Assembly (NCBI GenBank): GCA_021800365.1
Contig: JAJYZA010000001.1
Coordinates: 83,377-147,376, forward strand
DNA length: 64,000 nucleotides
Source of the DNA: Nanobdellota archaeon
GTDB taxonomy: Archaea; Nanobdellota; Nanobdellia; Parvarchaeales; Parvarchaeaceae
Reading direction: 5' to 3'
Every line of letters begins with the position of its first letter. The stretch's first letter is position 1. Shown piece after piece: positions 16,895 to 30,000 of the stretch. The notes beneath the pieces were generated by a model. The model was given only the letters and a program-made list of their open reading frames with translations, made no database searches and was not told the origin of the DNA. A program made the translations under genes and the position numbers.

Positions 16895-17971
16895 TTATAA
16901 CCTGACCTTATTTCTTGTTTGCTTTTGAAGTGCCGTAGTCCTTGATTTAAAAAAATCAAATGCGTAATGTAAACATAGAAATTCCGATGAAATCAATAAA
17001 ATCGTAAATGCCAATGAAACTCCAAATGAAGAATAAGCTGCGAATCCAAAGCCAAAAAGATATGGCCAGCTAGCATTTACAGTTGAGCTATAAAAATAGG
17101 AGAATGGAAGATTACCAAAGAGATCTATGAGAAGCCCAACTAAAAACAGCGAAGGGACTATAAATGTTATAAACCTAAGCGCTTCAATCCGCCTATTATC
17201 AAACACTAAATAAGCGAAAAACACGTTCGTAGCAATGTATACAACAAGCAAATCATAATGTAGCGTCCCATACGTCATTAAATTAGGATCAAAGATAAGC
17301 AAGTATAAACCCGCCAGGATAACTAGGACAAATGCAATTTTAGGGATGTATCTCCTAATCAGGCCATAAAAATGCGCGGTAAACGCAGCTAGAAAGGCGA
17401 CTATAATGATTATAATCCCGAGAATGCCATATTTCTCATTAGGGCCAGATGGGAAGGCATTACCTAAAAATGCGGGTGATTCGCCTGTCGGTGTAGGGGG
17501 AGGATAATAACCACTGCCATTACTTTTGCCGGTCAAAGCAGTTGTTATTGTCTTATTTGTAACGTTCAGCACTAGAGTAGCGACATTTGTCGATGGGTCG
17601 GCGCCGACCGCCCTAAAATCAATTAGGTATATGCCGAGCGCAGTGCTATTAGAGACCAATATAGAAAAATTCCCGGAAAACGTAGGGTTTTCTAAAAGAG
17701 ATGGCAGTCCGCCAAAAGATATCCCGGATACGCTACTGTTGCTTCTGATATCAGTTACTTCTAATTGTGTACCGGCTGCATTACCAGAAGACAATGTAAT
17801 GGCATACTTAATAACAGTACTGCTTGCAGGATTTATAGCCACGTTATAGGCAGACAGCGTCAATGCAGAGTCACCATAACTATTTTGTGCCCTTACTATC
17901 CCAACAAAAAACGTGAAGAAAAGGAACAGACATGCAACTAATAGTAATAGTCTTTTATATAAAATTAACAT
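16895..17971 (-). CDS. Secreted beta-domain protein with multi-TM C-terminus
   Basis: The 358-aa protein has a signal peptide or anchor (about residues 6-28), an extracytoplasmic beta-sandwich-like domain rich in Asn/Ser/Thr (about 30-150, with VIKYAITLSSGN and LGIYLIDFRAVG), a Pro/Gly linker, and about six transmembrane helices (residues 180-345). It lies downstream of the giant surface-protein gene but has its own TATA box, so it can be expressed separately. It may anchor or secrete the giant protein; that is inference. No family was recognised. Confidence 0.75.
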   Translation of the reverse strand: MLILYKRLLLLVACLFLFFTFFVGIVRAQNSYGDSALTLSAYNVAINPASSTVIKYAITLSSGNAAGTQLEVTDIRSNSSVSGISFGGLPSLLENPTFSGNFSILVSNSTALGIYLIDFRAVGADPSTNVATLVLNVTNKTITTALTGKSNGSGYYPPPTPTGESPAFLGNAFPSGPNEKYGILGIIIIIVAFLAAFTAHFYGLIRRYIPKIAFVLVILAGLYLLIFDPNLMTYGTLHYDLLVVYIATNVFFAYLVFDNRRIEALRFITFIVPSLFLVGLLIDLFGNLPFSYFYSSTVNASWPYLFGFGFAAYSSFGVSLAFTILLISSEFLCLHYAFDFFKSRTTALQKQTRNKVRL

Positions 17972-17993
17972 AAAGATATGATTAAGTTGACGT

Positions 17994-18003
17994 TATTTAT
18001 AAG
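17994..18003 (-). promoter_or_regulatory. TATA box of the 358-aa membrane protein gene
   Basis: On the minus strand CTTATAAATA is centred about 27 nt before the ATG at 17971, ideal spacing for a leaderless archaeal transcript. It separates this gene from the preceding giant gene. Confidence 0.6.
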
Positions 18004-18056
18004 TTTATTTATTTTACGCATAAAACCCAATAGCACCATAAATTTTTATCTAATCC

Positions 18057-21000
18057 TCAGGGAGGAGTTGTTGTGCAACTATACGGCAGATTAATCGTAC
18101 CGCCTGCGGTTAGATAAATATTGACGTAATTAGACGGTGTTGTACAATCTCCAGCTTGATCATTAGCTGCACTAAATAGGTAACTTCCTGGTCCATTGTC
18201 CTCTCCAGATATTATAGAAGATTGTGCCACCTCTCCACAGTTAAAACTTTGGCCATAAAATGAGTCGACCTGCACTTCTGATGTATATGGTGAATATACT
18301 ACACATTTTTGACCATCACCATACCATTCAAAACCCCATGTATCGCCACTAATGGCAAAGGGGTATTGATTGCCACCGTTAACACTATACGTCGCAGTAA
18401 TCGTAGTGTTGCAACCCCAATGTCCAAATGTAACGGTAGTACCGGCTATGACACTATTCCCATTAGAACCAGGAAGAGAATCGCAAGCATAATTCTCAAT
18501 ATGGGCAACCGCTGAGAAGACTCCTGCATGAGTTACTTCTGTTATAGAATTACTTCCGCGAGGTGGAGCGACTGTTGGGGCACTGTTATTTGCTGATGAA
18601 TAAGTAACGTACCACTTTGTATATTGGCCCGGACCTGTCCCGGCGTTATTTGTTATGCCACTATCAGAGAAGCTGAACTGAGTCGTGCACGACCAGTCAC
18701 CATTATTAAACGTATATGTGCTACCTGCTTGTACACTTGAAACATATGCAGAACATGAAAGCCCATCGATGGTAGCTGTTGCAGAATAGTCGCCAGGAGG
18801 ACTCGGTATCTGTATATTGCCGCCTGCCTTAGATGAAGACACGGTATTACCGTCATATGTCACCGTCCAATTGTAACCACCTGGAAGACCAGATTCTTCA
18901 AATTCTGTATAGCAAGAGCCAGCAGTATAACTTATAGTTTCGCTGCCTTCTCCAATGGTTATCTTTCCAGAATTTGGAGTCGGGTTATATGCGCATGCAC
19001 CATTAACATATGTGGTTGGTACTGAAAAGGTATAAACCGTTCCGAGAGGGGCATCAAAGTTCCCAGCCTGAGCATTTGTATGTAAGTGTATAGTCATTTG
19101 GGCAACATCTAGAGGAGCTGTTACATATACGTAATTATTATTTTGTGCGGCAGCGGCTATATCGCTGAGGTCTGCATTATTTATTAAAGTGTATACGACG
19201 GAATCTGAAGATGTGTTTATCGCATAAAGCAGCTGACCATTTGCGTATAACAGTTTACCATCCGAAGACGGCGCGAGGCTGTACACACTATACAAAGGCA
19301 GAGTTTTAATCTGGTAAGTACTTAAGTCTATTATTGAAAAATTATCGCTACCACCTACATAAAGTTTATTTCCGGTGGGAGATTCGGCGATACTTGTCGT
19401 ATATCCCGATTGTCCAAGTGGCAAAGTAATGTCCGTTATATATGAGCTTTTTCCTGAAAGGTAAGCGGTTACATTTACTATGCTTAGCTGGTTTCCAGTG
19501 CCAATAACGGACACGTATTGACTTGTCTGATCGCTAAGTTTAGGTGAAACTGCCAAGTCTTCAACGGAATAAGTATTAGAAATGGTACCGAGATTTATGG
19601 GGTACTGAGACTCTGGAGCTCTATTGCATAAAGTTTCCAGTCCCAAATAGGAAACGGAGGACGACACAATAGCATCGAAAAGCGCATATACACAAGCATC
19701 ACTATATGTATCTGCTGATGTTGCAACAAGCCGTGTTTGGTAACTATTTCCGTTCGAGAACTCTACCAATGGTGGAAAAGTTATATTCACGACCTCGGAT
19801 TCGGTGGTTAAGTTTATCTCTGTGATGATATTTGTCAGTGGAGCGGACACATATGCGTATTTGCCATCGGGAGTTATTGTTACTCCATTTGGATTTGATG
19901 GTAATGCATATGTCCGTACTACCTTACCAGTAGCTGTGTATGCCTGAATGAGTGTCGATGAAGAACTGTTTATCGTATATGTGAAGAGACCATCGGGAGA
20001 GACTGCTATTCCATGCCGTGGAAGTTCCCCGGATTCAGTTGCGCCCCATAGATAGCCTGTAGTGTTTAACGTCAGCTTATGTGTGGATATGCCTGTACTC
20101 ATACTGTATATACCTGGAACAGCCGTCAAATAAACATCCCAGTAAGCTCCGGACGGCAACCCGGATTCATAGAAAGTAAACTGGCAGTTGCCTGAAAATG
20201 CATAAGTTATAGACAGTGAGCTTCCTGGATATATCTTGCCTGAAGAATTAGACGGATTGTACAGACATGGTAGATAATCTGTGCTTGCTGAGGTGGCTAA
20301 AGCGTAACCTATTGAAAATTGTTGCGATGACGGAGACGCAGGAGTGCTGAAGGATATTGCATTGTAGTTAATGAGGGTAGAATTTGTTCCCTCATAATTA
20401 GTCCACCATGTGCCGAGTGGGAAATTCTGGCCTGTATCAATGGGCAACTCGGTAAATGTGGTTATACAGGACCAGCTATTGATAGCCACATCATTATAAT
20501 TATATGAACCTGTGCTTACGGTTTTCTTAGCAGTACACGTAAGACCATCTACTGAAGCGCTCGCTACAAAGGTGCCATTTTGTGTTACTAATGTTATAGG
20601 TGAGTTTGTACTATTGGAACCGGTTATGCCATCGAAAGTTACGCTCCACTTAAATCCCGGCGGCAGAGAGGATTCTGTAAATGTCGTAGCACAGTTCACT
20701 ACTGAATAATTAACTTGTAAAGTGTTGCCTGTAGGCAAATATCCCGCAGCCGGTATTACTGTGTACTTGCAGCCGTTTATTGTAATAGAACTTAGTGGGA
20801 GCGACAAAGCTACAGCGGACGCTTGTGCGCCAGTAGTCAGATTCGCTATAGATTGGTAAGACGTTGCATTTAGGATTTGTAGAGAACCGCCGTTATACCT
20901 TGTGACATACAATAAATTCCCATCAGCAGAAACTGCGATACCGAAAGGATTTCCTTGTCCGATTATATTTATCAATTTATAGGAAGATGCATTTACTATT

Positions 21001-24000
21001 GCTATTCCGTCACCATCAAGTGTAGTATACACGAGTTTCCCATTTGGCGAGGCCGCTACGCCATAGCTTGGAGGGGCGAAAAGGCTTCCCGAAGCAAGGT
21101 TTACGGTCTTTAGATATGTATCGGAAGTTGCATTTATTATCGATAGTTGCGATTCCGGCGTAAGGCTTGAATAAGTAACATAGACATATCTACCGTCAGG
21201 AGAAACGGCTATCGAATATGGATTAGCGTCGGGTAAATCTATAGTTTTAATGACCGCATCGGAAGAGATGTTTATAACTTCTAGTCCGTATCCGCTCGTA
21301 TTTGCAACATACAGGCTATTACCATTAGGAGATAACGCAATCCCTGCGGGTATACTGTTGGCAGGCAAGGAAATCGTACTCACCAACGTTATTGGATTTG
21401 TTGTACCGATTGAGAATACAAAAATGCCCTTCGGAGTCGCTGCGTATAAGAAATTACCATTATTAGAGATTGCTACTCCCCCATATGGATAAGCCCCGGT
21501 TTCTGGCGTGAGTGTAGTGACCATGTTCGTCGAGGTATTTATAACTGATATCCCTGTGCGCCCACTTACAAAGACCTGCTTGTCATTCGGTGCTACTGCT
21601 ATCCACGCAGGCGAATGTGCTACGTTAATGCTGGTCTCAACGTTATTAGTGCCATTCACAATAGACGTCGTATTTGAGAGGAAATTCGTAACATATGCAT
21701 TCGACGAAGGATAACCGATAGTGTAAGGCCATGTTCCCCCTCCTTCCGTGGAAAAGGCGATCTTATTCGAACCTTTGGAATTCTCCGAGGTACCATTATA
21801 TGTAGCTGTCCATGCAGTATTTAGCGGTAGACCCGACTCAATAAAAGTAGTTTCACAAATGGCCGGATAAGAGATGTATTCTGTAGATCCAGCAATTAAC
21901 CCGGTACCTCCATTTGGCGAAGGCCCGTAACTGCATCCACCTATGTTTATAGAAGAAACTTCGAAAGCGTAGTTTCCTGGAGGGGTTACTATAGTTATAG
22001 CACCTGAAGTAGACCAACCGGTATACACAACCGTTGGCTTATTCGGTCCAGTTTTATATACCATATCTACGCTCCAATTCGTGCCGGTCGGCAATCCGGT
22101 TTCTGCGAAAGTCGTGGTACAGTAAGTTTCAGTATATACGATTTCCTGCAGGCCCCCCGAGAATAAGTTGCCACTCGATGGCGCCGGTGTATATGTACAA
22201 CCGGCATATGTTACTGGATATGCCGTGAATGCATGGGAAGTTCCAGCTGGTAATATAAAGGAGATGGAAGAAGAAACGGACGATTTCGTAATGCCGTCAT
22301 ACGTAACTGTCCATGATACACCAGATGGTAATCCGGATTCCTGGAAGGTCGCCGCTGGATTGAAAGATAGGTATTTTCCAAAAGGTGCGTTGATTGTATA
22401 AACCGGCACGGGCACCATATTATAAGTCTTAGGAGAAACAAGCAGCGTATAACTGACATTCCATAGAGTCGGAAGATTGTAAGCAAGGTAATAACTTGAT
22501 GCCGTAGTAAATGTAGTGTTCCCCGGTGTCTGGAACATACAGTTCACTATATATCCATACAATTTGTTATTTATCGGATTGCACTCCTCGTCAGAACTTA
22601 TGTTGAGCTCAAACTGGCCGCTTCCCGCATATTTAGAAGTAAATACCCTCTGATTGCCATTTGAACATGTCGAGTCCAGGTTAAGAGCCGGCCCCGCAGT
22701 GTCATACAAGTTAACTGTAGGTGAGGACGTATTCCCTGTCTCGCTTACGCTATAGAATTGTATTGCGTGCAAACCCTGATTTAATGCGCCAAGAGATAGG
22801 AATATTCCATCTGAATAGCCTGTTGGGAGCTGCTGCCCTGAGCACAGTCCGCCTTCTCCGAGTGCAAATGCGTCGAAACTATTGTTTTCAAACACACCGC
22901 CAGGACAGTTCGCCGACGTGCCTCCCGTAAAGAAGCTCATCGCATAATCCAATATACTGCCATTCACGAAACCTGGGATGCCGTATACCTTGAAAAACGG
23001 GTTTTGCAGTAACAACATATTCAACATGTCATAAGGATACACCGAAGACTTGAACAAAGCTTCTGAAGGCAGATTAGATAATAAAAGGTTGGTCGGATAA
23101 AGTACGGTATTTAGCGTGTTAAACTCGTATTGGGACATCGATAACCCACTCATATACTGGTCTTTTACTATTGTCTGTTCGCCGCTTGGAGGGATGGAGA
23201 TGTTAGTTATCAACGTATTGTTTAATACACCAAGTCCTATTCCGATTCCGCTGTCATTAGCGTATTGTAGTGCATATGACGCATTTGAGGAGGTTGCTAC
23301 GCCGCTATGCTGTGCGATGCAGCCGTTGGCGACGGTCGGCGCTGTGTAACCTGGCTGTGAAAATGCATTACATCCAGTCGGAAGCGAACCCACTCCAGGA
23401 CCTGACGCCGATTTATATTGGGTATAAGAAGAGTATCCTGAATAACCAACTGTAGTACAAGCCGGCGTCGCAGACACGCTTCCGCTGAAACCAACTGGTT
23501 GAGGGTTTGGATTAGAACATGATTCTATTGTCCCTGAATATCCCGCAGGACAACTATAAGTCGAATAAAAGGTAGAGCCACTCGTTACACTAGAAAAAGT
23601 CGGCTGGGTCTGATTAAAAATATCCCTACCGGCTTCACAGCCGCCTACTTCGGGGAGATTCTTATGTGCGCTATCTAGGTAAGGTGTCCAAGTATCTCCA
23701 GATACAACATTTGAATGTATCGGATCTGAAACGTTTCCACAGAGAAAATTCGCTGTCGGCGCTGTCGGCTCCGCCTGGCTTCCAGACAACGTATTCCAAT
23801 TAAACGTAAGTGTCATTGTCTGTGATCGTATCGGTCCATTATAAGTGTCGCTGCATGAAGCGACTAAATCTGCTGAAAGTCCTGAGCCTAAATAATTCGA
23901 ACGTATGCTGGAGCTACAGTATCCAGCCGAGCTTCCACTGCCGCATGATAGCGTAAAGGTATGTCCTGTAGTGTTAGTCACACTACCACTACACATGAAT

Positions 24001-27000
24001 GAGGAGCTGCTTATCAAGATCGGATAATTTTGCGCCTCGTAAACTGGCATACTTGAAGTAGCTGTGCCGCTTGTGCTTGTTACATCTTTCTGCCCAGTCC
24101 AAGTGATATTTATTGCGCCATTTGTCTGCTCGCATGAGTAGGCGGAATTTATAATGCAACCTCCTTCGAGGTTTCCGTTGTTGTCACTTACAAGCGATTC
24201 TATTTTATCATAGCTGCCACCGGAGGGTGGAATCTGCTTATAGACTGCTGTACAGGTTGTATAATTGACTATTGAAGAATTGCCAGGGCAACTGCCTATC
24301 ATGGATCCCGCACTACTTGGATTGAAAATGGCGGCCACGTCCTGCGGCGTCCTATTTATTAGATTACTCTCTCCGGCATTATTTGGATTATAATTTTGCC
24401 AGGTCCCGTTTACCTGCAATTGTGGCCATGACAATACATAGTCATTGCCTTGCTTGATTGACGATGACGTTATTGCTGAAGTCAGCGCGCAATCACCGTA
24501 TATTGTGGAATTCAGTCCACCGGAACTAATGTTATAAACGCCAGGTCGGTACAACAAACCTATAGTTTCTCCACTCTGAGTAGTGTAGAGGTTATCGACA
24601 CCATTCAAAGATGATTCTGAAGTATACATCGGCTGGGGGCCGAGCATGCAATAAAATCCGGAGTTTATGTATGAAGATGGGACTGAAACTGTATTCGCTC
24701 CGCCTAGCGTGCCTGAGGAGTAGCCGTTGTTAGTGATACAACTATTTGATAAGCCATAAGGATCGTTTAGCGGTGTGGTGGTGGGGAGTGCCTGGCCTAC
24801 CTTTACCGTAGAATATCCACTGTAGCCTATAAATTTCGGTGGCGGAACGTAGGTAATCTGACCACTGTTTGTTTGCGCATATGAAAAATTAGATATGAGA
24901 TTGTTCTGTATGTTAAACGAAAGCGGTTCGCCTTGTGAAAATATGTAATCCGTTATTACAGGTGCGCCATTATAGAAGCAGAAAGCGCTGTCGACTGCCT
25001 GGGATGGGTTTGTTATCTGGTACAGTTTATTCGAATTGTAGCTGACTCCGCCAAATCCCGACTCTGGCCATATAACTTGCTGCGAAGCCGAGTACGAAAC
25101 ATCGAAACATTTGACTATTGGACCATCGACCGTCTGCGTTATCGTGCTTTGTTGTTCCGTTGACAGATTATTCACTAGCAACGTACCTACACCGGCTCCA
25201 GCGATAGAAAATGAATCGAGGCATGGTCCAGTAGAAGGCTTGCAATTTGCGAGTAAATTTGTAGAGTAGTTTTTAGCGCTTATGAAAACCGAATATTGCG
25301 TCGAAGATGTGTTAAGCCAAGAGTCTGAATAAGTTGCTGGAGAAGGCAGTTCTCCAGTGAATAGCGTATAATTTACCGAATTTCCGCCGTTTATATTGTT
25401 GAGTATAAATTCATAAGTACATTGGCCCGCGGAAGGCATTACTTGATATGGTACCTCCGCATAAGGATATGGCGACTGGCCTAAAAGTCTCAAGTCATAA
25501 CAAGATGAGCCGGGAGAAGCAATGGAGAAACTTACTGGTATCGATGATGGTAAAGCCGAGGTCGTATTTATCGATAGCGCATAAGCAGCAGAAGGATTAT
25601 CCGGAATAGCAGATGGTAATAAGACAAAGAAGCCGCCTGCGGGAGTGCTTATCGATACATTCCGCAATAAAGCCCCATTTAAGATTGCCTGCCCGTTGCT
25701 TTGTTCGATAAAAGACAAGCTATAATTACCTAAATTTTCTAACTTGCATCCCGAAAGCCCGAAACCCGGGTTACTGTAATTAAATTCGCCATTATCGACT
25801 ATAGCGTTTACAATATTACATCCGTTTGTAGAAGGTATGCTAGTAAGATTAACTTTCTGCGAATTCAATGGCACTCCATTGTCTGTTATGTATAATGTCC
25901 CCTTACTAAAGTTCTGCACGGCTACTCCTAAATTTATATCACCGCTACCTAGGTAGGCTGTCCCGATGCCTTGAGAAGTGAAAACGGCCCTGATCCCTGG
26001 GAACGTATTGCTTACTCTGCAGAATATGCTGCCATTCGGTGCACTGTATTCACCCGCCCCTTCCGAAGCAACGGCATTGTTTTTTATGCCGAATATATTA
26101 TTTACTACATCACAATTGAACGGGGTGTCATTTAAATAGTAAAGGTATATATTTGAGTTATCAAGTATCGTCGTTTTTGGCGCTGCACCGAAAACCAGAG
26201 TAAATCCCTTACTTATCTGCAAAGTTACATTTAAGTCCATAGTGTATGCAAGAGCCGTATTGAGTGGACAAATCTTGGTGTGGCAAGGCGGTCGAATGCG
26301 GATTTCCGTAGAATTTGATATATTGGAGGAGACCATAACGGCACCGTTGCTGCTTAGATCCCCGAGATTTAGCGTGGAGGTATTATACATCTGCGCATAG
26401 AAAGGCCCGTCGTGCGAATCAACAACTATGTATGAATTGTTAACATAGTCACTAGGCAGTGTTGCGGTTAGATTACTTAGACACGGCGCGTTTGAACTGT
26501 TAACTGTAACTATCTGCGAACCATTTGTTTGGAAAGGATAAGCACAGTTGCCATAAGCCGCTCCCTTGTAGTATAAGTAAAGATAAACTGTATCGTTAAT
26601 CAGTCTCGTGAAGTTATTAAGTGTATCTACACCTACAATCCTCATAATCGAACTATTGCCTATCATGTTATTAGCTATTAAAGTAAAACCGTAGGCCGAA
26701 GGCGATATAGCGACGGGAGTTATCGTCGGCGTAACTGAAAGCAGATTGTACACGCTAGATAAATTAGCAAATCCGGCAGGTTCGGTTCCTTTTCCAAAAT
26801 AAACGAAAGCCTCTTTTTGATACTGGCCAGAGGTCGCATTTATTACTGGGGTTTCTAGGCGCATAGAAACGGCAGCAGTAGGATATATGGCACCATTATC
26901 GTAATTAAGCGTCGTCTGGTCTGCGTAAGGAGAGAAAAGTAGCCCTCTCCATCTATTTATTATTACATTTGTTACTTGGTTATTCTGCGTGAATGAATTC

Positions 27001-30000
27001 TGTACTGCATAATTGAGGTTCGGGGCAGATACTGCTTGAGTACTCCAGAAAACACTGAAATCCTGTATATTCTCCTGTGAAGCAAAGCAGGAAATTGTTG
27101 AGCCATTCAACTGTGCCGGACTCGACAAATCGTAGTTTCCTGTGCCATTTTGCATCGATACTTTCGCTGAGATGTTGGAAATCAATACCGACTGATTTGC
27201 ACTTGCTGCACCTACGAAAACATTAAGAGAATCTGAGTATATCGATATTCCGCTGAAGGGTTTCTTACTAAAATTAGCGGTATAGGAAACGAGATACTGC
27301 CAAGGCGGAGAAGTATAACTAGATGATGGGTCTATAAACTCGTTATTATGTGATAGAATATCCGCTTGGTTTTTAAGCTCATATCCCTGTGGAGGCCATT
27401 GAGGCGTCAACGGGCTTATTGAACTTACCAATCCGGAGGAAACTAGAGGATCTACTGTCATACCACCGGAGAGGTACGCTGATGGACTACTACCTGGTGA
27501 TTCCCATGATACGTTTAAGGCATTACCGAAATACACGCTTACGTTGACTTTACCGGCAAGCAGCGTCTTAAATACGGCCATCGGTATCTCTACAGTGAAG
27601 GTAGCGGTGCCATTCGGGACTATGAGTGGCATACTAGAACTGCCTGAACTAGTATGGACTAAGAATGTATTTGACGCCCTTATGACGTTTGGATATTGCA
27701 ATGAATTCGGCATATACATCCAAAATCCAAGTAAAGAATTATTAAAAGGCCCTGCTTCATAAGATTGTGACTGAGCAAATAACGCTTGAATTGGTACTGG
27801 GTTCAGAGGGTAGCCATTTTTATAAACGAACATATCTGTCTGTAGCTGACTATTATATCTTATCTCGATTATACCTGTAGTTTCCTGCTGCATTTGCGTA
27901 AGGAAATTTTCATACAGTCCATAGTTATTTGTTTGCAAATTTCCATTAGAAGAATGAAACATTTGACTGACGTTGGTATCATTAAATAATATGACTAAGT
28001 AAGGCCTAGTCATATTTGTGTTGCCAACATTCTTTACTGTTACAACTAACGGTACTGAAGAGTCATTTGAATTAAAAACTGGGCAGGAGCTAGACAAATT
28101 CTGTAAAAACTCAGTAGAACCTGCATATGGGGCTGAAAGGTTCTTCTGTCCCGAGAAGTCTCCACAAAAATTACCTGCATTATTTGCTAAATACAAAGAC
28201 GTTATCCAAGCGTCTGTAACGTTTTTAGGCGCTATCCCGTTTGCGGTGCATACTGGCTGAGAGAATATTCCGTCTTGGAAGTTCATATAAGAATTATACT
28301 GCAGACTATTAAAATTGGCTGAGGTCCTGAAACAGTTTGTATTATTGAAGAAGGCGTTGCATTCACCTATGGCAGTAAGATAATTCTCTGCAGCGATTGG
28401 AGGTATTATTCTTGTATAGCTCGGGGAAGTATAAACTCCAGTTGAAGTATCAAAGTTTTCGCCATAGAAGCAAAAACTATTTAGTTCTCCCTGGGTAAAG
28501 TTATTCAGTGGATCCTGAGTATTATATCCTGGTGCATATGGCTGATCATCTAACACATTTTGAAACGCTGAGCTCCAGTACCGCTCATATGATACTGGGT
28601 CTATTGAGGATCTGTTTTCAAACGTACAAAATGGTAATACATTACCAGGTGAATTTGCAGTCTGTCCTGTCCAATTACAGAAAGGAAATACCGCGGCTGT
28701 TCTGAAGAAAGCCTGTATCTGTACGTTACTGGTTAAACCCGTGGTCAACGTAGGATAATAGGCGGATTGGAGATTGGGCAGAGTGTAGGTATTTATATGC
28801 GTAGATGTCAATCCAGGTTGACTAAGGAATGACTCCCAACTAGATTGGGATGCTAAATTACTTATACTAGAAAGAGATAGATTACTCTCATATAAATTTA
28901 CAATTGTATTAGAGCCGGCGTCAAAATAATTTTCACTAAGCGGTGTGTTGAAGAAACCTGAGACGTTAATGTAAGCCGTATCTCCCGGATTGCCTGATGG
29001 AAATTGCGCATAATTCAAAGTAGGGGAGTTATAATTAAATGTTGAAAAAATATTATCCAACCAGAATAGGAGCAAAGGATTATTATTTCCTCCCGGCCAA
29101 AATGCCTGACCAAAATCATAGTAAACGCTAAAGCCAATTCCACCCTGTGCTGCTAAACCGACGGATGGAACGAAGCCGCTTACTGACAATATGGCTGGAA
29201 TCGGCGCAAGAGAAGTTACAACACCCAGATAAGGATAGCCTGAAAGATAATTATTTGGAAAAGTCGACCCACACGAAATCGCAGGAACTATCATCGTAGA
29301 ATGGGATGGAACCGCAGGCCCGGCACCTCCAGTGCCTTGTACGGAAAAAGAACTGTTTACAGCGTAGTAATATCCAGAAGAACCGTATTGGTATATGTCA
29401 CTTTTACTCCAATTAATAAAATTTGGATAATAAGGGCTATTTGAATTTGGATATGGGTTATTTGCTACACCTATCCCAGGTATGCTTATTGGACCGCTGG
29501 TCGTCGGAAGACAATAATTAGGGTCATTTACACTTGTAGGATAAGGGATCCATGCAGAAGCTAAATTTGGGTACTCGGGATGCAGTGAGCCAATACCGCT
29601 ATTGCCCTCTCCTGTGCAGGTTAAAGCACCCGAAAGACCATCGTATTGTCCGGCATTATTCTGAGGAAAACCAAAGTAGCCATAGAAACTGTTGTAGGAA
29701 TAAGTAGCACTGTTGAGATTTACTGTTACCCAGTATGGAAAGCATATGCTGCCGACGCAGATCTGCTTGCTTGCTGTCACCGAATAAGAGGTCGGCGCAT
29801 TACAAGTATAGCCACCTTGGCTACTTGTAACTGAACCTGGCAAAAATTTCTCGTTGAACCAATAATTGCTTTGGAATCCGTTTGGATTAAAGGCTTCTGA
29901 AGAGGTTATGGCGCTGCTGACAGACGGAGCTAGTACATCGGCAGAGCTATTGCCAGTGCCTATGTTATTCTTAGCAAACGCATGGGAAGTACCAACTGCA

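Larger units (their letters stand above)
18600..22350 (-). repeat. Family of seven to eight FTESGLP-like protein modules
   Basis: The modules begin near 22350 (FQESGLPSGVSW), 22112 (FAETGLPTGTNW), 21850 (FIESGLPLNTAW), 20690 (FTESSLPPGFKW), 20460 (FTELPIDTGQNF, degenerate), 20180 (FYESGLPSGAYW), 18905 (FEESGLPGGYNW) and 18680 (FSFSDSGITNNA, degenerate). Each has a Trp about 11 residues in, a TYDG-like turn, and a later Cys in motifs such as CTYTPAPSSG followed by YT/C at the domain end, suggesting one disulfide per module. The DNA copies have diverged, so this is an old protein repeat, not recent tandem duplication. Confidence 0.8.
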
